This document shows positions 53,454 to 64,000 of a stretch of 64,000 nt of DNA, piece by piece (within the stretch, counting starts at the first letter, position 1; each line of letters opens with the position of its first letter). Source of the stretch: Lithodes maja (taxonomy: Eukaryota > Arthropoda > Malacostraca > Decapoda > Lithodidae). The notes under the pieces were generated by a model, which searched no databases, was not told the origin of the DNA, and worked only from the letters and a program-made list of their open reading frames with translations. A program made the position numbers and the translations under genes. The stretch spans positions 62,001 through 126,000 of the forward strand of contig JBAKBP010004474.1 of the NCBI GenBank assembly GCA_037953745.1, in the 5' to 3' direction.

Positions 53454-53684
53454 TTATAGGCCCACCTCACTAATACCATGAGGACCGACCTCACCAAAAT
53501 GGTCAGAGGACAAAAAACGGGGGTCTGCAGAGCGCCGATTTATCTGAAAGAAACGAGAATAGGGGATGTCCTCAAACTTGTGTAGCAATTTGTACGCCTT
53601 GATCATGTCACCCCCGATTCTTCTGTCCTGCAGTGTCTGGAGATCTAGGCGTCGACATCTCTCCTCGTAGGGCAGTTGGGCCAA
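53454..53684 (-). pseudogene. LINE protein C-terminal fragment
   Basis: LPYEERCRRLDLQTLQDRRI followed by GDMIKAYKLL is the conserved C-terminal region of CR1/Rex-type and related LINE proteins. Only 76 residues remain and no RT is present. Confidence 0.6.
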
Positions 53685-53704
53685 CTATACTATGTAAAGT
53701 CAGT

Positions 53705-53973
53705 GAAAATAGGTTAGCCTAAACAGACCCAGATGCGGAAATAACTTGAGCCGACCATGCCAAGTGAAACATCTTTCTTGGTGTCACATGGTAGTGTGTT
53801 CGCCTCATAGCCCAAGGGTCCCGGGTTCAATCCCAATCCCTGGCATATTTTCGTGAGGCTATTTCAGCATCTAACAAAGTTTAGGTGTGTTTGTAAAATT
53901 GTTAAGATGGTTGAGAGTAAGATCGGAGCTCCATAAATCCTCTTACGGGTATGGTGTAAAAAGTTAAAAACCT
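53705..53973 (+). mobile_element. SINE-C (tRNA-derived), second copy
   Basis: Matches 3566-3833 along its length, with GGGTTCAATCCC as box B. It is followed at 53982-54052 by a minus-strand SINE-A fragment. Confidence 0.72.
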
Positions 53974-54054
53974 ATTCCTATATTATGTTACCTCCACCAA
54001 CCGACTTTACTCCTAAACTCAAGTAATGAAATTAACAAATATCCTACATGTGGC

Positions 54055-54250
54055 AGATCTCCATCACTATACGATGCCCTGATTTACGATATTATTATAG
54101 GTTTTAGGTGTTTGGGTTTGGGTTTTGGCTGGCCCGAGAACACAACCCCATTTACCCCATACATTTTAATTAAGGTTTGCTATATGATTTTTCTATTCAA
54201 GATCGGGTTTTCAGGAACGTAACCCAATTGTATATCGAGGGAGATCTGTA
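54055..54250. mobile_element. Short MITE with GATCTCC ends
   Basis: CAGATCTCCATCACTATACG on the left and GATCTGTAG on the right; the interior follows the copy at 22381-22567 (GATTTACGATATTATTATAG). Confidence 0.72.
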
Positions 54251-54636
54251 GTTTGTTTTAGGAGGGTTGGTCCTAATCAAAATTTGAGGTTTGGCATACT
54301 CTATATACCCAGCTTTGGCCGTTTCTGTCTGTCTCTTTTACTGTCCTACTTTCCCTTCTATGGGCAGGAGGCTAGGAATCCTCCTCCCCTTGTAAAATTC
54401 TCCTACTCGACGAGGCAGAAAGAGGGGAAAAGGGAACGCGAAAGTGGTCTCGGTCCTCTCGGACCTTAAAAATTGGAACTTTAGGTTTCTGTTCGGGCTC
54501 TATCTCGAGTCGGCCACTCTCATCAATGGGATATGTGCCTGAGTATATAGCTTACAGTATACATACATACATAAGATTTAGTACGTACTACCTTATTAAG
54601 CTTATTATTCCATTAATTAATTGTTCTTTCCTCTCA

Positions 54637-54854
54637 CTAAAGCCGGTATCACACAAGCGCTTTTTCCCTCAACATTTATCCTTAACACTGGTCTGGCAGC
54701 TTATGAGGTCAGCTTTTTCAATAATTATATCACCTAAATTCATCTATAATCAGTCTAGTTTCTGATACCACTGTAAAACTTCCCAGAAATGTTGCCAGAA
54801 AAATGTTGACCATGGAATGTCGAGCATAAAAGCTCTCGTGTGCTAACGGCTTAA
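54637..54854. mobile_element. Short Harbinger-like MITE
   Basis: AAGCCGGTATCACACAAGCG and, reversed, AAGCCGTTAGCACACGAGAG. Ends resemble those of the 48-kb element. Confidence 0.65.
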
Positions 54855-54866
54855 ACCATTACGTTA

Positions 54867-55127
54867 ATTAGATTGGAAGCCAAAGCGTCACATTTTTTCC
54901 TTTGCCCCTCAACTTTCTCTTCGTAATTGCTGAGGGGCACAGGGCCCTGGGTGGGGCTTTGGTTTCCCGGGTGTTTCTGCACCCTCCTCAGCTCCCCGCC
55001 ATGGAGTGGCTTCGGTCACCCAGGCTTTATTGTGGTCGGTAGTGAGGGTTCTGTGGGGGCGCACGGTCATGGCCTTGGCCTTGCTCGGGGCCTTGGGGCT
55101 GTTTGGCCAGGCAGCTTGGGGAACAAC
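54867..55127 (+). mobile_element. SINE-T, 5'-truncated copy
   Basis: Starts at AGATTGGAAGCC and ends in the shared LINE-like tail with AACAAC. A 13-bp duplication AACCATTACRTTA with one mismatch lies at 54854-54866 and 55128-55140. Confidence 0.87.
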
Positions 55128-55231
55128 AACCATTACATTATCCATAATGCAATTGGGTCTAAGTACAGTACATGATTAGCTTAATATCCAGAATTCGAAA
55201 ATGGATTTTAATCGTGAACGTGTACTCAACT

Positions 55232-55330
55232 TTTAACTGTGTTGGTGGTGTAATGGTTTAGATACTTATGTTCTGGGTGTGGTGTCCAGAGTTCAAATCC
55301 CGGGAACATCATACGGTTTCATTAGTTTAT
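55232..55330 (+). mobile_element. SINE-B (tRNA-derived)
   Basis: Box A TGGTGTAATGGTTTAG and box B GAGTTCAAATCCC. Same family as 128-290 and 39471-39562. Confidence 0.72.
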
Positions 55331-55471
55331 TATTGTTATGCCACACTTTCAAGAAGCGAAGTACTGTATATTCCGATCGCCCTTCTCAGCTCTGGGAATG
55401 GTGCAGTAATCTTCAACTTAGGGTACTCTTGACTGAGCGAGGACTGACCTTGGCTTTATCTATACTGGAAT

Positions 55472-55662
55472 ACCCTGTACCCGCAAAATCCCGCAGCCAC
55501 AAAACTACCAGAGTTGACGTCTGGGATAGCGCAAAATAGTCGTTGGTGGCGAAGTATAAGAAACCCATTAGTAATACCCTGTGCCCGCAACCACAAAACT
55601 ACCAGAGTTGACGTCTGGGATAGCGTAAAATAGTCGTTGGTGGCGAAGTATAAGAAACCCAC
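55472..55662. repeat. Tandem duplication, about 100-bp unit
   Basis: The block ACTACCAGAGTTGACGTCTG through AAGTATAAGAAACCCA occurs twice in succession. Confidence 0.88.
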
Positions 55663-55949
55663 CAAGAAAGCCCGAACAGGGACAACACAGTGATATTATT
55701 GCGTCAACATCAAGGGAGTGAATTAGTTATGAAGGTGGAACTAGATATTTTTAGCCTACTGTACTATATTTCCAAAAAACATTCAGGCTATGATAAGTAG
55801 ACGATCTTATTCAGCTTGGGAAGGAACGCAAAGAACTAAAGAGGTAAAGTATATCTCATTCTTACCCGATTATTTTATCTGGTGGGCCATCCGATCCGAC
55901 GTCCAGCCAAACTTCTGACTAGAGGGAGGGGTGTGGCCCAAAACAAGTC

Positions 55950-56208
55950 GGGTACGCCAGTCAAACGTGCAATTGACCACTTGCGAGTTGCAGGCCATAT
56001 GGAAGTTGGAACGTTTGTCAGCCAGAGTGGACATAAGGGTGCTGAGCTGGTATGGTCATGTTGAACGAATGGAAGATGAAAGGCTTACATTGAGATGGAG
56101 AGATTGTGTAGGACAAGCGTTGAAAGATAGGGAAATTACTATAGATCAGGCAAGAGAAGTGGTAATGAACAGGAATGAATGGAGAATGCTGGTGAATAAA
56201 TTAGTGTA
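55950..56208 (+). pseudogene. RTE-type LINE C-terminal fragment
   Basis: LSWYGHVERMEDERLT, then RWRDCVGQALKDREITIDQA and EWRMLVNKLV before a stop. The middle (the GRGRP motif) appears deleted. Different from the RTE-like copies at 2-3 and 35-38 kb. Confidence 0.62.
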
Positions 56209-56254
56209 AACGCGGTAGTTTTGGAGAGAAAGTCTTGCGCCAGTTGGACTAGAT

Positions 56255-57039
56255 CAGTGCTATTCAACCTGGGTGGACAGTCCACCATAGGGTGGACGAG
56301 ACTAAGGGAGGGGTGGACGAGATCCTGCCAGATTTTCCTGAAACTGAATTATTTCATGGTTGAAGAGTTCATTGACTGGCCACAATGCAAGTCGGTTACT
56401 ACTGATGGTTCAAAAATAATGGTTGGTGCAATCGATGCTGTTGTAAGGAAAATCCAAGGAGTTTGCTGAGCAGATGTTTGTACAGATGCCAACATCATAT
56501 TTGTGTGAGCAAGGTTTCTAAATTATAGTTTTAATTAAGACAAAGAAAAGGAATGCCATTCTGAATTTGGATCCTCTCATGCGAGTTGCACTTGAAAATC
56601 AGCCGATGCCTCGATTTAAGCCGATAGGCAAATTGCAGCAGCAGCCAAGCCACTGATTTGTGTTTCTTGAAGTTAAATAGTTTGTTTTATAGAATATCAG
56701 ATATAGCTAATATTATCTGCACGTTTACTTTCGTCTCCTGAAGAAAAAATAAATTGTCTCTTGAATACCAAAGACATGCTTAATTTGTTCTTGTATATTT
56801 TGAATATTTTAGTTTTAGACTGCATGTGTAATTATATGGAAGAATACGTAAACTTTAAATAGAGAATGAGAGTGAAACTGCTTTTTTCTATTTACATAAT
56901 TGTAGAATTGAAATATAAAAGTTTGATGTTCAATGTTAGAACCGGGAGATTTTTGAAAGAGAACAAACATTTGGGGTGGACAGTTTTTACCAAATCACCA
57001 CTAGGGGTGGACGACATAAAAAAAGGTTGAAGAGCACTG
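56255..57039 (+). mobile_element. hAT element remnant with 8-bp target duplication
   Basis: Inverted ends CAGTGCTATTCAACCTGGGT and CAGTGCTCTTCAACC; 8-bp GACTAGAT at 56247-56254 and 57040-57047. CAGTG...TCAACC ends with 8-bp duplications are typical of hAT. A broken C-terminal transposase piece is inside. Confidence 0.85.
56462..56660 (+). pseudogene. hAT (ZBED-type) transposase C-terminal remnant
   Basis: In broken frames: AEQMFVQMPTSYLCEQGFS and further on a KTKKRNAI-like segment, corresponding to the dimerisation region at the end of hAT transposases. Stop codons and frameshifts show it is dead. Confidence 0.55.
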
Positions 57040-57224
57040 GACTAGATAATAGTCAGTCAGGCGCCTGGCCCGGGGAGCCGGTGATGTGAAGGGTGCGCCT
57101 GGATGCATGTTGGGCGGGTTTGTGGTGCTACAGCTCTGCTGCGGGTCTGTCTGCAGAAATCGGAGCCTCTGCGGGGGATCTGGGACCTGGGAATCTTTTG
57201 TTGGGGGACCTCAATTGGACATGG

Positions 57225-57510
57225 ATCTCAGGGTATTTCTCCTGGACGACCTAGATGTGTGTGATTTTGCGTTTCGTTTTTCCTGATGTGTTGTGATGTC
57301 CCTATTCGGGCTCTGTCTAGAGTCGGCAACCTCAAAAAAAGAGGAAGTGCCATAGTATATACATACTGTACATACATACATTGTTTTTCTGATGTGTTGT
57401 GATGTCCCTGTTCGGGCTCTGTCTAGAGTCGGCCACCCCCATAAAAAAAATAAAAAATAAAAATAAAAATAAAAGGGAAAACTGGGGTAAGTGCTAGAGT
57501 ATATACAAAA
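57225..57510. repeat. Dispersed repeat F, several copies
   Basis: Repeat F carries GATGTCCCTGTTCGGGCTCT, then GAGTCGGCCACCCCC and ends near GTGCCTGAGTATATA. Copies also at about 2092-2150, 4265-4420 (minus), 21725-21850 (minus), 25230-25400 (minus), 54490-54560 and 57680-57830. The box looks retroposon-like, but I cannot assign a source. Confidence 0.65.
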
Positions 57511-57966
57511 CACAGTACTGTACATGAATAAAGAAACTACATCACAAAATCTGAGTGTTTTAATATAAACATGTCCTGTAAATAAGTGATAAAGAAAACG
57601 TACAATGGTAATGCAGTACTGTACTACAATGTGCAGATCTCCCTCGCTATTCCATGCCCCAATTTATGATTTTTTTTATTGTTTTGGGTCCCTATTCGGG
57701 CTCTTTCTCGAGTCGGCCACCCCCAGTAAAAAAATTAAAAATTATATTTGTTTGTGTCTATTCGGGCTGTCTCGAGTCGGCCACCCCCACTAAAAAAAAA
57801 AAGGGGAAAGGACCTGAGCAAATAAGATAGATAGAATATATTATATCATCATGGATTGTGTTCTAATTTTTCATAATTATACCAGAGTTTATAATATACT
57901 GTACTGTACATTAATACAATTTTTTTGGTTTGTAATGGATAAAAAGGCTTATATCCATTCAGCCAA

Positions 57967-58738
57967 CTGTTTCAAGACATTTATCCCCATCCAGGTGTCT
58001 ATTTCTTCCTGGCGAGCGATAGCGAGCCAGCATTGTACTGTATGTAGAAATCCGGCTTCGCCGGAGATTTTTTTATTGAAAAATTTACAAATTTAGCTTG
58101 CTGTCAAAACAAACAAAAATATGGGCGGGTGCCCAACCCCGAAAAGGGTTGAAATAGGGGAGCTATCCCCCCGCCAAAGGCGGCTTTCTAGGGCCTTTCC
58201 TAGCTGATGCTGAGAGGATTGGGTTCTAGTCATGTGGTGATGGGCTGGTCTATCAGAGTGAGAACTGAGCGATCTCTGCCATACCCATAGCTTACTCTGA
58301 CTGTTCCTTTTACTTATATATTTTCTAGATCTCAAGTGACTGCGTCTCTTGCGTGAATTGACCTCCTAATCTACCAAGATTGGAAGCCAAAGCGTCACAT
58401 CTTTCCTTTGCCCCTCAACTTTCTCTTCATAATTGCTGAGGGGCACAGGGCCCTGGGTGGGGCTTTGGTTTCCCGGGCATTTCCGCACCCTCCTCAGCTC
58501 CCCGCCATGGAGTGGCTTCGGTCACCCAGGCTTTATTGTGGTCGGCAGGGAGGGTTCTGTGGGGGCGCTCGGTTACGGCCTTGGCCTTGCTCGGGGCCTT
58601 GGGGCTGTTCGGCCAGGCAGCTTGAGGAAAAACAACAACAACAACAAAAATATATATATATATGCTGGCTCGCTACCGCTCGCCAGGAAAATATTGACAC
58701 CTGGATGAGGGTAAACGTCTTAAAACAAACCTACTCTA
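57967..58738. mobile_element. Long inverted repeat, probably a DNA transposon, holding SINE-T
   Basis: Arms 57967-58034 and 58663-58738 share GGCGAGCGATAGCGAGCCAG and the flanking ATCCAGGTGTC block. SINE-T (58234-58645) lies between. No transposase. Confidence 0.65.
58234..58645 (+). mobile_element. SINE-T, long copy
   Basis: This matches the whole of 5178-4794 in reverse, from GTGGTGATGGGC to the (AAC)n tail. No target duplication was found; it lies between the arms of a long inverted repeat (57967-58738). Confidence 0.87.
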
Positions 58739-59132
58739 AAAATAGAAGGATACATAAACAAATGATACAGTCAAACAAAATACTTTATTGAACTTCTCTA
58801 GGTTAGCCATTACAGCATCTAACAAAAACCTGCTCTGTGAAAGACCATAAAATCTAAATATTTCTTTTGTGAAGGAATATTCAAGCATAAAAAAAATATT
58901 CAGGAAATAAAAAATTGTAAAATAAAAACTCATCCTTAAACATTATTTAATCATTTGGACGACAGAAGTTTGTGTGTGTAAACATTGTAAATCATCTAAA
59001 AAAAATATATTTCATCTATATATTTTTTGAGTGTATTTTTTTTTTCGGGGCCATTCCTGTATAGTCCACGTAAGCTTAACAAAAGACAACTCGGGGGTAT
59101 TGGAGGCGCAACTCACAACTTTCACACAAACA

Positions 59133-59165
59133 CACAAATAATAATAATAATAATAATAATAATAC
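59133..59165. repeat. (AAT)n microsatellite
   Basis: About nine AAT units. Confidence 0.95.
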
Positions 59166-59199
59166 AGCCTTGAAAAACATTTGTGTTGCTTCAACGTCA

Positions 59200-62090
59200 C
59201 CTACATGTAGACAAAAATAAATTAACTGCAGAGAAAAATAACCTTACAAAATTAAAATAACAAACTCCTCAATAATTTACACATTTCTTGTTATTATTAT
59301 ATCTCCACTAGCAAGCAATACAATATATATTTAATTATTATTATTCCCTTTGCCCTGCCCCTAAAGCTGTAAGTACATATGATAGGATCATCCAAGACTA
59401 GTTTTGCAGCCTAGTTTAACTTTATATTTTCTACTTTTAGAATAACCTGAAAACCTAACCTCGCCTTAAACATTTTCCTAGTATCCCAGGAATAGTCATG
59501 TTAGGCTTTTGGCTTGTTTTGAAGCTAAACAAAAATTACAAAAAATTAAAAATTAAATTAGCAAGCGAAACTAGTGTTGGGTGGTACCCAGAAGGATTGT
59601 GAGCAGCACGGGCAGGGCTTGACCCTTTCGATCACACAACAATACCTCGACTTCATCCATGCTACAACCAGATTTTACTCCAGTTCGGAAGGAATCTCTA
59701 GGAATCACAGGGCTAAAGAAAGCATCCGTTAACCCTACAACTCAGACAGGTCCTTCCTAAGCTAGTTAGAAAAGTCATCTGGAGATAGGTAGACAAAAAA
59801 AAAACAAAAAAAAACATTATATCTGATCGAAGGGACGTAAACAACAAGGGTGCAAGTAAACACTCAACACCCTCAATTTTGTGACCATACATTTGTTTAC
59901 TTATTTTATTACTTGACACAAATAGCATAAATGTGTGCGACAAACAGACAGACAAACTCAGAGTAACAACCGCGCAACCTTCCCAGTCGTACAGAGGTGT
60001 GGGAGGGAGGCACTAAAACAATCACTAAAAGTTATCTTCCAACAGAAATCCTTTTATTACACAGAAGTCCTAAGGTTTACATGGTTTAGTTTACCCTATA
60101 AATTAGCCGTCAGATCTATTGCAATAGAGTGGGGGAGGGGGTGTTTACTTTAGAATGACTTGCATCTTTGGTAAGGAAACTAAAACATAACTAGAAAAAT
60201 AAATGAAGGTGATCAGTGTATATACAGCAAGAACTATATAGAATACAGAATAACTTAGTAACTCGAGAGATGTGAAGTAATGCTATCGGGGATACACCGT
60301 TTAAGACTCTTTAAAAATTTGGGAAAATAAAGCTTGAAAAGAAAAGAAAAATTTGTACGCGCTTCCCTCAACGTTTTGCGTGTTTTCTTTTGTTTTAAAT
60401 ATGCCATGCTCACAGACCCCTACAGAGATTTTCTTGACGATGCTGCGCCGGTTCCAAACCGGACAGGACGCCGCCCTCGATAGGAATACGGGAGACACCA
60501 CTATCGATTAATAACGCTTGGAATGGTCCCTTTACCAGCCGTGTTTGTTGGCAATTGGAAGTAGAATCCAACGCAAAAGTTCCAACGTAGGGAGGAGGAA
60601 GAGAAAACGGGAAAAGTAATTGAAAGCATTTATAAACTATTGATTATGGTCGTACTCAGGGAAAACGTGTGTGAAGGCCAGATAACACAATCATTATCAA
60701 AGCACCGTGTTAAACTTTACAACAGTACAGGCTTAGATTGGCTGGAAAACCAAATAAGGTACTGTACATGCAAAGGCTTTTAGACAATACTAATAGGCCT
60801 TGGTTGTTAAGTTAAATTACATGCATGATATTTGTTTACACAAGAGAATTCATATATTAATAATCCTTTTTAGCAGGATGATAATTCAAATTGTCTATCT
60901 GGTGTCAACACAATCAGCTTTGTACAGTAAATATATTTGTAACAATGAATATGAACACATGAGCATAATTTTAATGACAAAGTTTGCTTGTAGCTTCTAC
61001 AGGTCAATAAATCATACTGTACAGTATTTATATTCATAAGGAATTTCAGAAGCTTAATGCATTCTGAAATAAGAATCAGCCCACACAAGGCAGATCCCTT
61101 TCATAGCCATATTATGTCAAGTGCTCTGAAGCCAATTGTATATGCTAGCCTTCTAGGGGAGGATGAGGAACAAGTTAGGATGGTGAAAATAAATAAAAAT
61201 GCAGTGTAAAAGTTGTCGTAATGGAGAGGGAAAGGGTGGGAGTGGGGAAAAAAAAGAAGATAAAATCCGCGGTACACGGACAACATAACAGAAATATAAA
61301 ATGCAACAACCTACTACAGAAATACACTATATAGTAAAGGCAAAATAAAACAATTGAAAGAGACCTTAAAACGAGAAATAAAATAATAAATATCTGAACA
61401 CCCTAGAAAAGACACACACTTTGGACAGGGGAGGGGCTTAAAACAGTTTTGCTATATACCAGCTAAGGAATTAGGGGAAAAAGGCATTGGATGGTTAAGT
61501 TAAGTTGACAGCGCAGAGACACACGGACATACGCACCCGGACTACAAAATCTCAGATGCGTCTACAGAGATCTCTAGCAAAAAAATATGGCGATTCAAAG
61601 CATAAAATATCTCTGAACTTCAATGGTTTAGGAGACTGTAAAGAGAAGGGGATTAACCCTATCAGTACAATGACATGCCAAATGTATTCTGGCTAACACT
61701 AAACAACTTATTCAGCTTTGAAAGGAGTTATGGTAATCAAAGGGATGCAAATCCAATAGCTGGTTCTAAAGCTGAATAAAGTTTAGGGTTTGACAGCTTT
61801 AGTTAAAAATTATGTCATTGTACTTAAAGCATTATATCACAACCTTGCAAAAATGTTAAATTTGCTTGTTTTACTTCTGATCAGCTTTTTTCTTTGCTAA
61901 GGGGAGGATTGAGAATTACAAGGTCAAGTATTTGGAATTTGATTTGTAATTTTATCTGTACATTTTCTTCAGAGTCCTGCGTCCGGATTATACGCTGTCA
62001 AAACAAATTGTTCCCGCAGTGCGTCAAAAGGGGTTCATGAGAACTCGGCCATAGGGACAAGTCGGACGAAGGAAAGTCAGCCGCAGGGAG
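59200..62090. other. Gene-free stretch
   Basis: Only short frames on both strands and scattered simple A/T runs. I recognise no protein, RNA gene or repeat family. It could be intron or intergenic sequence. Confidence 0.5.
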
Positions 62091-62094
62091 TAGA

Positions 62095-62135
62095 GTAGGT
62101 TAGGTTAGGTTAGGTAAGGTAAAGTAAGGTAAATA
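62095..62135 (+). repeat. Short TTAGG-type telomere-like run
   Basis: GTAGGTTAGGTTAGGTTAGG followed by degenerate TAAGG units. TTAGG is the usual arthropod telomere repeat. Related short runs are at 51785-51830 and 51985-52015. Confidence 0.7.
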
Positions 62136-62339
62136 GGTTTGGCAAAGTAGGTGTAGTTGGGCAAGGAAAATAGTTTCAGCGAAGTAGGTCAAGTAGACAG
62201 GTTCGGCCGAGTCCTCCTAGCGGTCGACTTTGCATTCGGCCGACTTCTCTTGTATTCCGTCAATAACATATCAACAATGAAAGTGGGCCTAGGGATGGCT
62301 GGAGTCGGGAGGGTCAAGGTTTATTTTTCTAAGAGCTAA

Positions 62340-64000
62340 AGACAGAAAGGAATAGAGCTACCCTTTACCTATGACAAGGCCATATTCATTTGAGTGTACA
62401 AGTGCTATGGGATTTAGATAACGTTCATCCAAATTCAGTAACTGCACAATTTTATCCATAAATGGCTGAAGTCAGGAAAGGTATAGGGAGAGGTACAAAG
62501 TATGTAAAAGATGGAAGAATGAATCAACCTTTCTAGCAGTTCAATGAAAACCTGCTATTACACATTTATTTTTAGCAACCCCACAGCAATTGAATTCAAC
62601 GTTAGGAAAATCTGGAAAACGCAGAGTTGAAAGAAGTCTCTCTCAACCCTCGTATACCATACCTAGTTGTATGTAATAATTTTAAGGTTAGCCCAAAATA
62701 TAATACTAGGTCCTCATTGTAGGTAAGGGTTGATAGTTCAAGATCTGGATACTACTGTATAGAATAACACTACAGAGGGGCTGTAACTATATAGAGTAAT
62801 GCTATCAAGGGATCATAGAGATAACAGACAACATGATTGAACAAGAAATTAGACCTTTACATCAGATAATATCTCTTCTTATTGAAGTTTAGCTACATCC
62901 AGTTGACTTGATCAGCTTAGGAAGGAATATCTACTCACTCACTCAAAGGGTTACCTCAGTTTTGATACCTCAAGGTCCTTCCCAGACTGAACAAAATAAT
63001 CTGGAAGCAGCTCAAGTACTGTACAATAAGAAAAGTAATCTTAGATTTAAAGGGTTAATGGGGGGGGGGGGGGGGGGGGGGGACTGTAGTGGGGAAACGA
63101 GGGAGGGAGGGAGCTATCCTACCCTAACTCCCTCTCTCCCCGCTCAGTAAACAAAGTATTGGAAGACTAACGAGACCCGAGCATCAGAAGCTCGGGGGTG
63201 CATCTAAAGCAAGGTGGAAAAAATAGAAAAAAATAATAATCTATAAACATAAATTTAATGGCAGAAGTATAAAATGTAAAGATTGATATTAATGAAAATC
63301 TAACAGCTAAAGATATCTAAATGAATAATAAAGTAGAATATAAAAGAAAATCTAACAATCAATGAGCTAGATGGATAATGAGGTGTAACTATAAAGATGG
63401 ATATAAATGAAAATCAAATAGTAAACATAGATAACTAGATGGATAAGTATGAAGATCGATATTAAAGAAAAGCTAATACCGGTAGGCCAGGATAGCTAAA
63501 TGGATAATGAAGTACAGATATAACAGCTCGATAAACTGTAAATTAAAGTCCAACAGTAGAAAAGACAAATCGGGAAGGAGTAATGGAGGCACTCTTGGAG
63601 AATCGTGACCCTTTCAAAACAATTACAGTCCTCTCCTTTCTCTCCTGGCCACCACCGGGCCATTATTTAGCAAGGGGAATAGTTTTACATTACTCCGGCT
63701 AACAACAAATTAACATTATTACTTTAACATCAACAACAATGAAGTTGACACTGTATTAAAGTGCACGCCTGTACTGTACTAAATAATATACTGGTGTGCC
63801 TTCCATGAAACACTATTGGGAGTTTGGGACAATCCCCAATTTTTGTTATGCCTATAGTATATTCGCATGATGGTGTCAGTTATGGTGATTTACAAGATAG
63901 ATAATTTAATACAGTGGCGCCTTTATTGCTGTGAACTCTAGCTAACAACGGCCGAACCTCTATTTAATCCTGGCTAACAACAGGGGATTTTGGAGTTCTT
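62340..64000. other. Gene-free stretch
   Basis: Apart from the G run near 63070 I see nothing recognisable. The end is AT-rich, with loosely repeated AAATCTAACA/GATGGATAAT-type motifs between 63280 and 63480. Confidence 0.5.
63058..63083. repeat. Poly-G run
   Basis: About 25 G residues in a row followed by a G/A-rich stretch; able to form G-quadruplex structure. Length may be affected by sequencing error. Confidence 0.85.

Overview
This window is eukaryotic repeat-rich DNA, most likely from an arthropod and plausibly a decapod crustacean. The support is indirect: a short TTAGG-type telomeric run near 62.1 kb, many tRNA-derived SINEs, and a mixture of RTE, I, Jockey-like, Penelope, gypsy, piggyBac-like, hAT-like and pogo-like elements. 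The taxon is inference. I recognise no host protein gene with confidence. Almost all substantial open frames belong to transposons, and one proline- or threonine-rich segment near 22.0 kb is the best candidate for a host exon.

Layout. 0-3.3 kb: tRNA-type SINEs, a 5'-truncated Jockey-like LINE (592-1741) and a 5'-truncated RTE-like LINE (about 2240-3324). 3.4-9.2 kb: pogo-like TA-flanked elements, SINEs, and two adjacent TTAA-flanked piggyBac-type MITEs. 9.34-21.69 kb: a complete minus-strand Ty3/gypsy LTR retrotransposon with 1.8-kb LTRs and a GTAT target duplication. Its domain order is gag-protease-integrase-RT-RNase H, that is copia-like (Gmr1-type), and its capsid region looks like a SCAN domain. 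Its 3' LTR is split by a second Jockey-like LINE, and its pol by a 328-bp tandem array of almost five units. 21.7-27.2 kb: MITEs, SINEs and microsatellites. 27.2-33.8 kb: a TTAA-flanked piggyBac-like element holding a decayed Penelope-like element, itself broken by three further insertions. 34-39.6 kb: tRNA-type SINE, a near full-length but frameshifted RTE-like LINE split by a TTAA MITE, and a three-level MITE nest. 39.8-47.1 kb: an apparently intact I-clade LINE (two ORFs, long target duplication) inside a TTAA MITE. 47.3-59 kb: foldback elements, Harbinger-like non-autonomous elements, a long palindrome, a hAT relic, LINE scraps and two SINE copies. 59.2-64 kb: mostly sequence in which I recognise nothing.

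How the parts relate. Several insertions can be ordered because an uninterrupted paralogue, or the rejoined reading frame, is visible in the same window. A SINE family (called SINE-T here) ends in about 85 bp homologous to the end of the Jockey-like LINE, including its last codons and (AAC)n tail, which suggests the SINE uses that LINE's machinery. The most unusual item is the Gmr1-type gypsy element carrying a satellite array whose unit is built on a tRNA-SINE-like sequence. All comparisons were made by eye, so percentages and exact boundaries should be treated as approximate.
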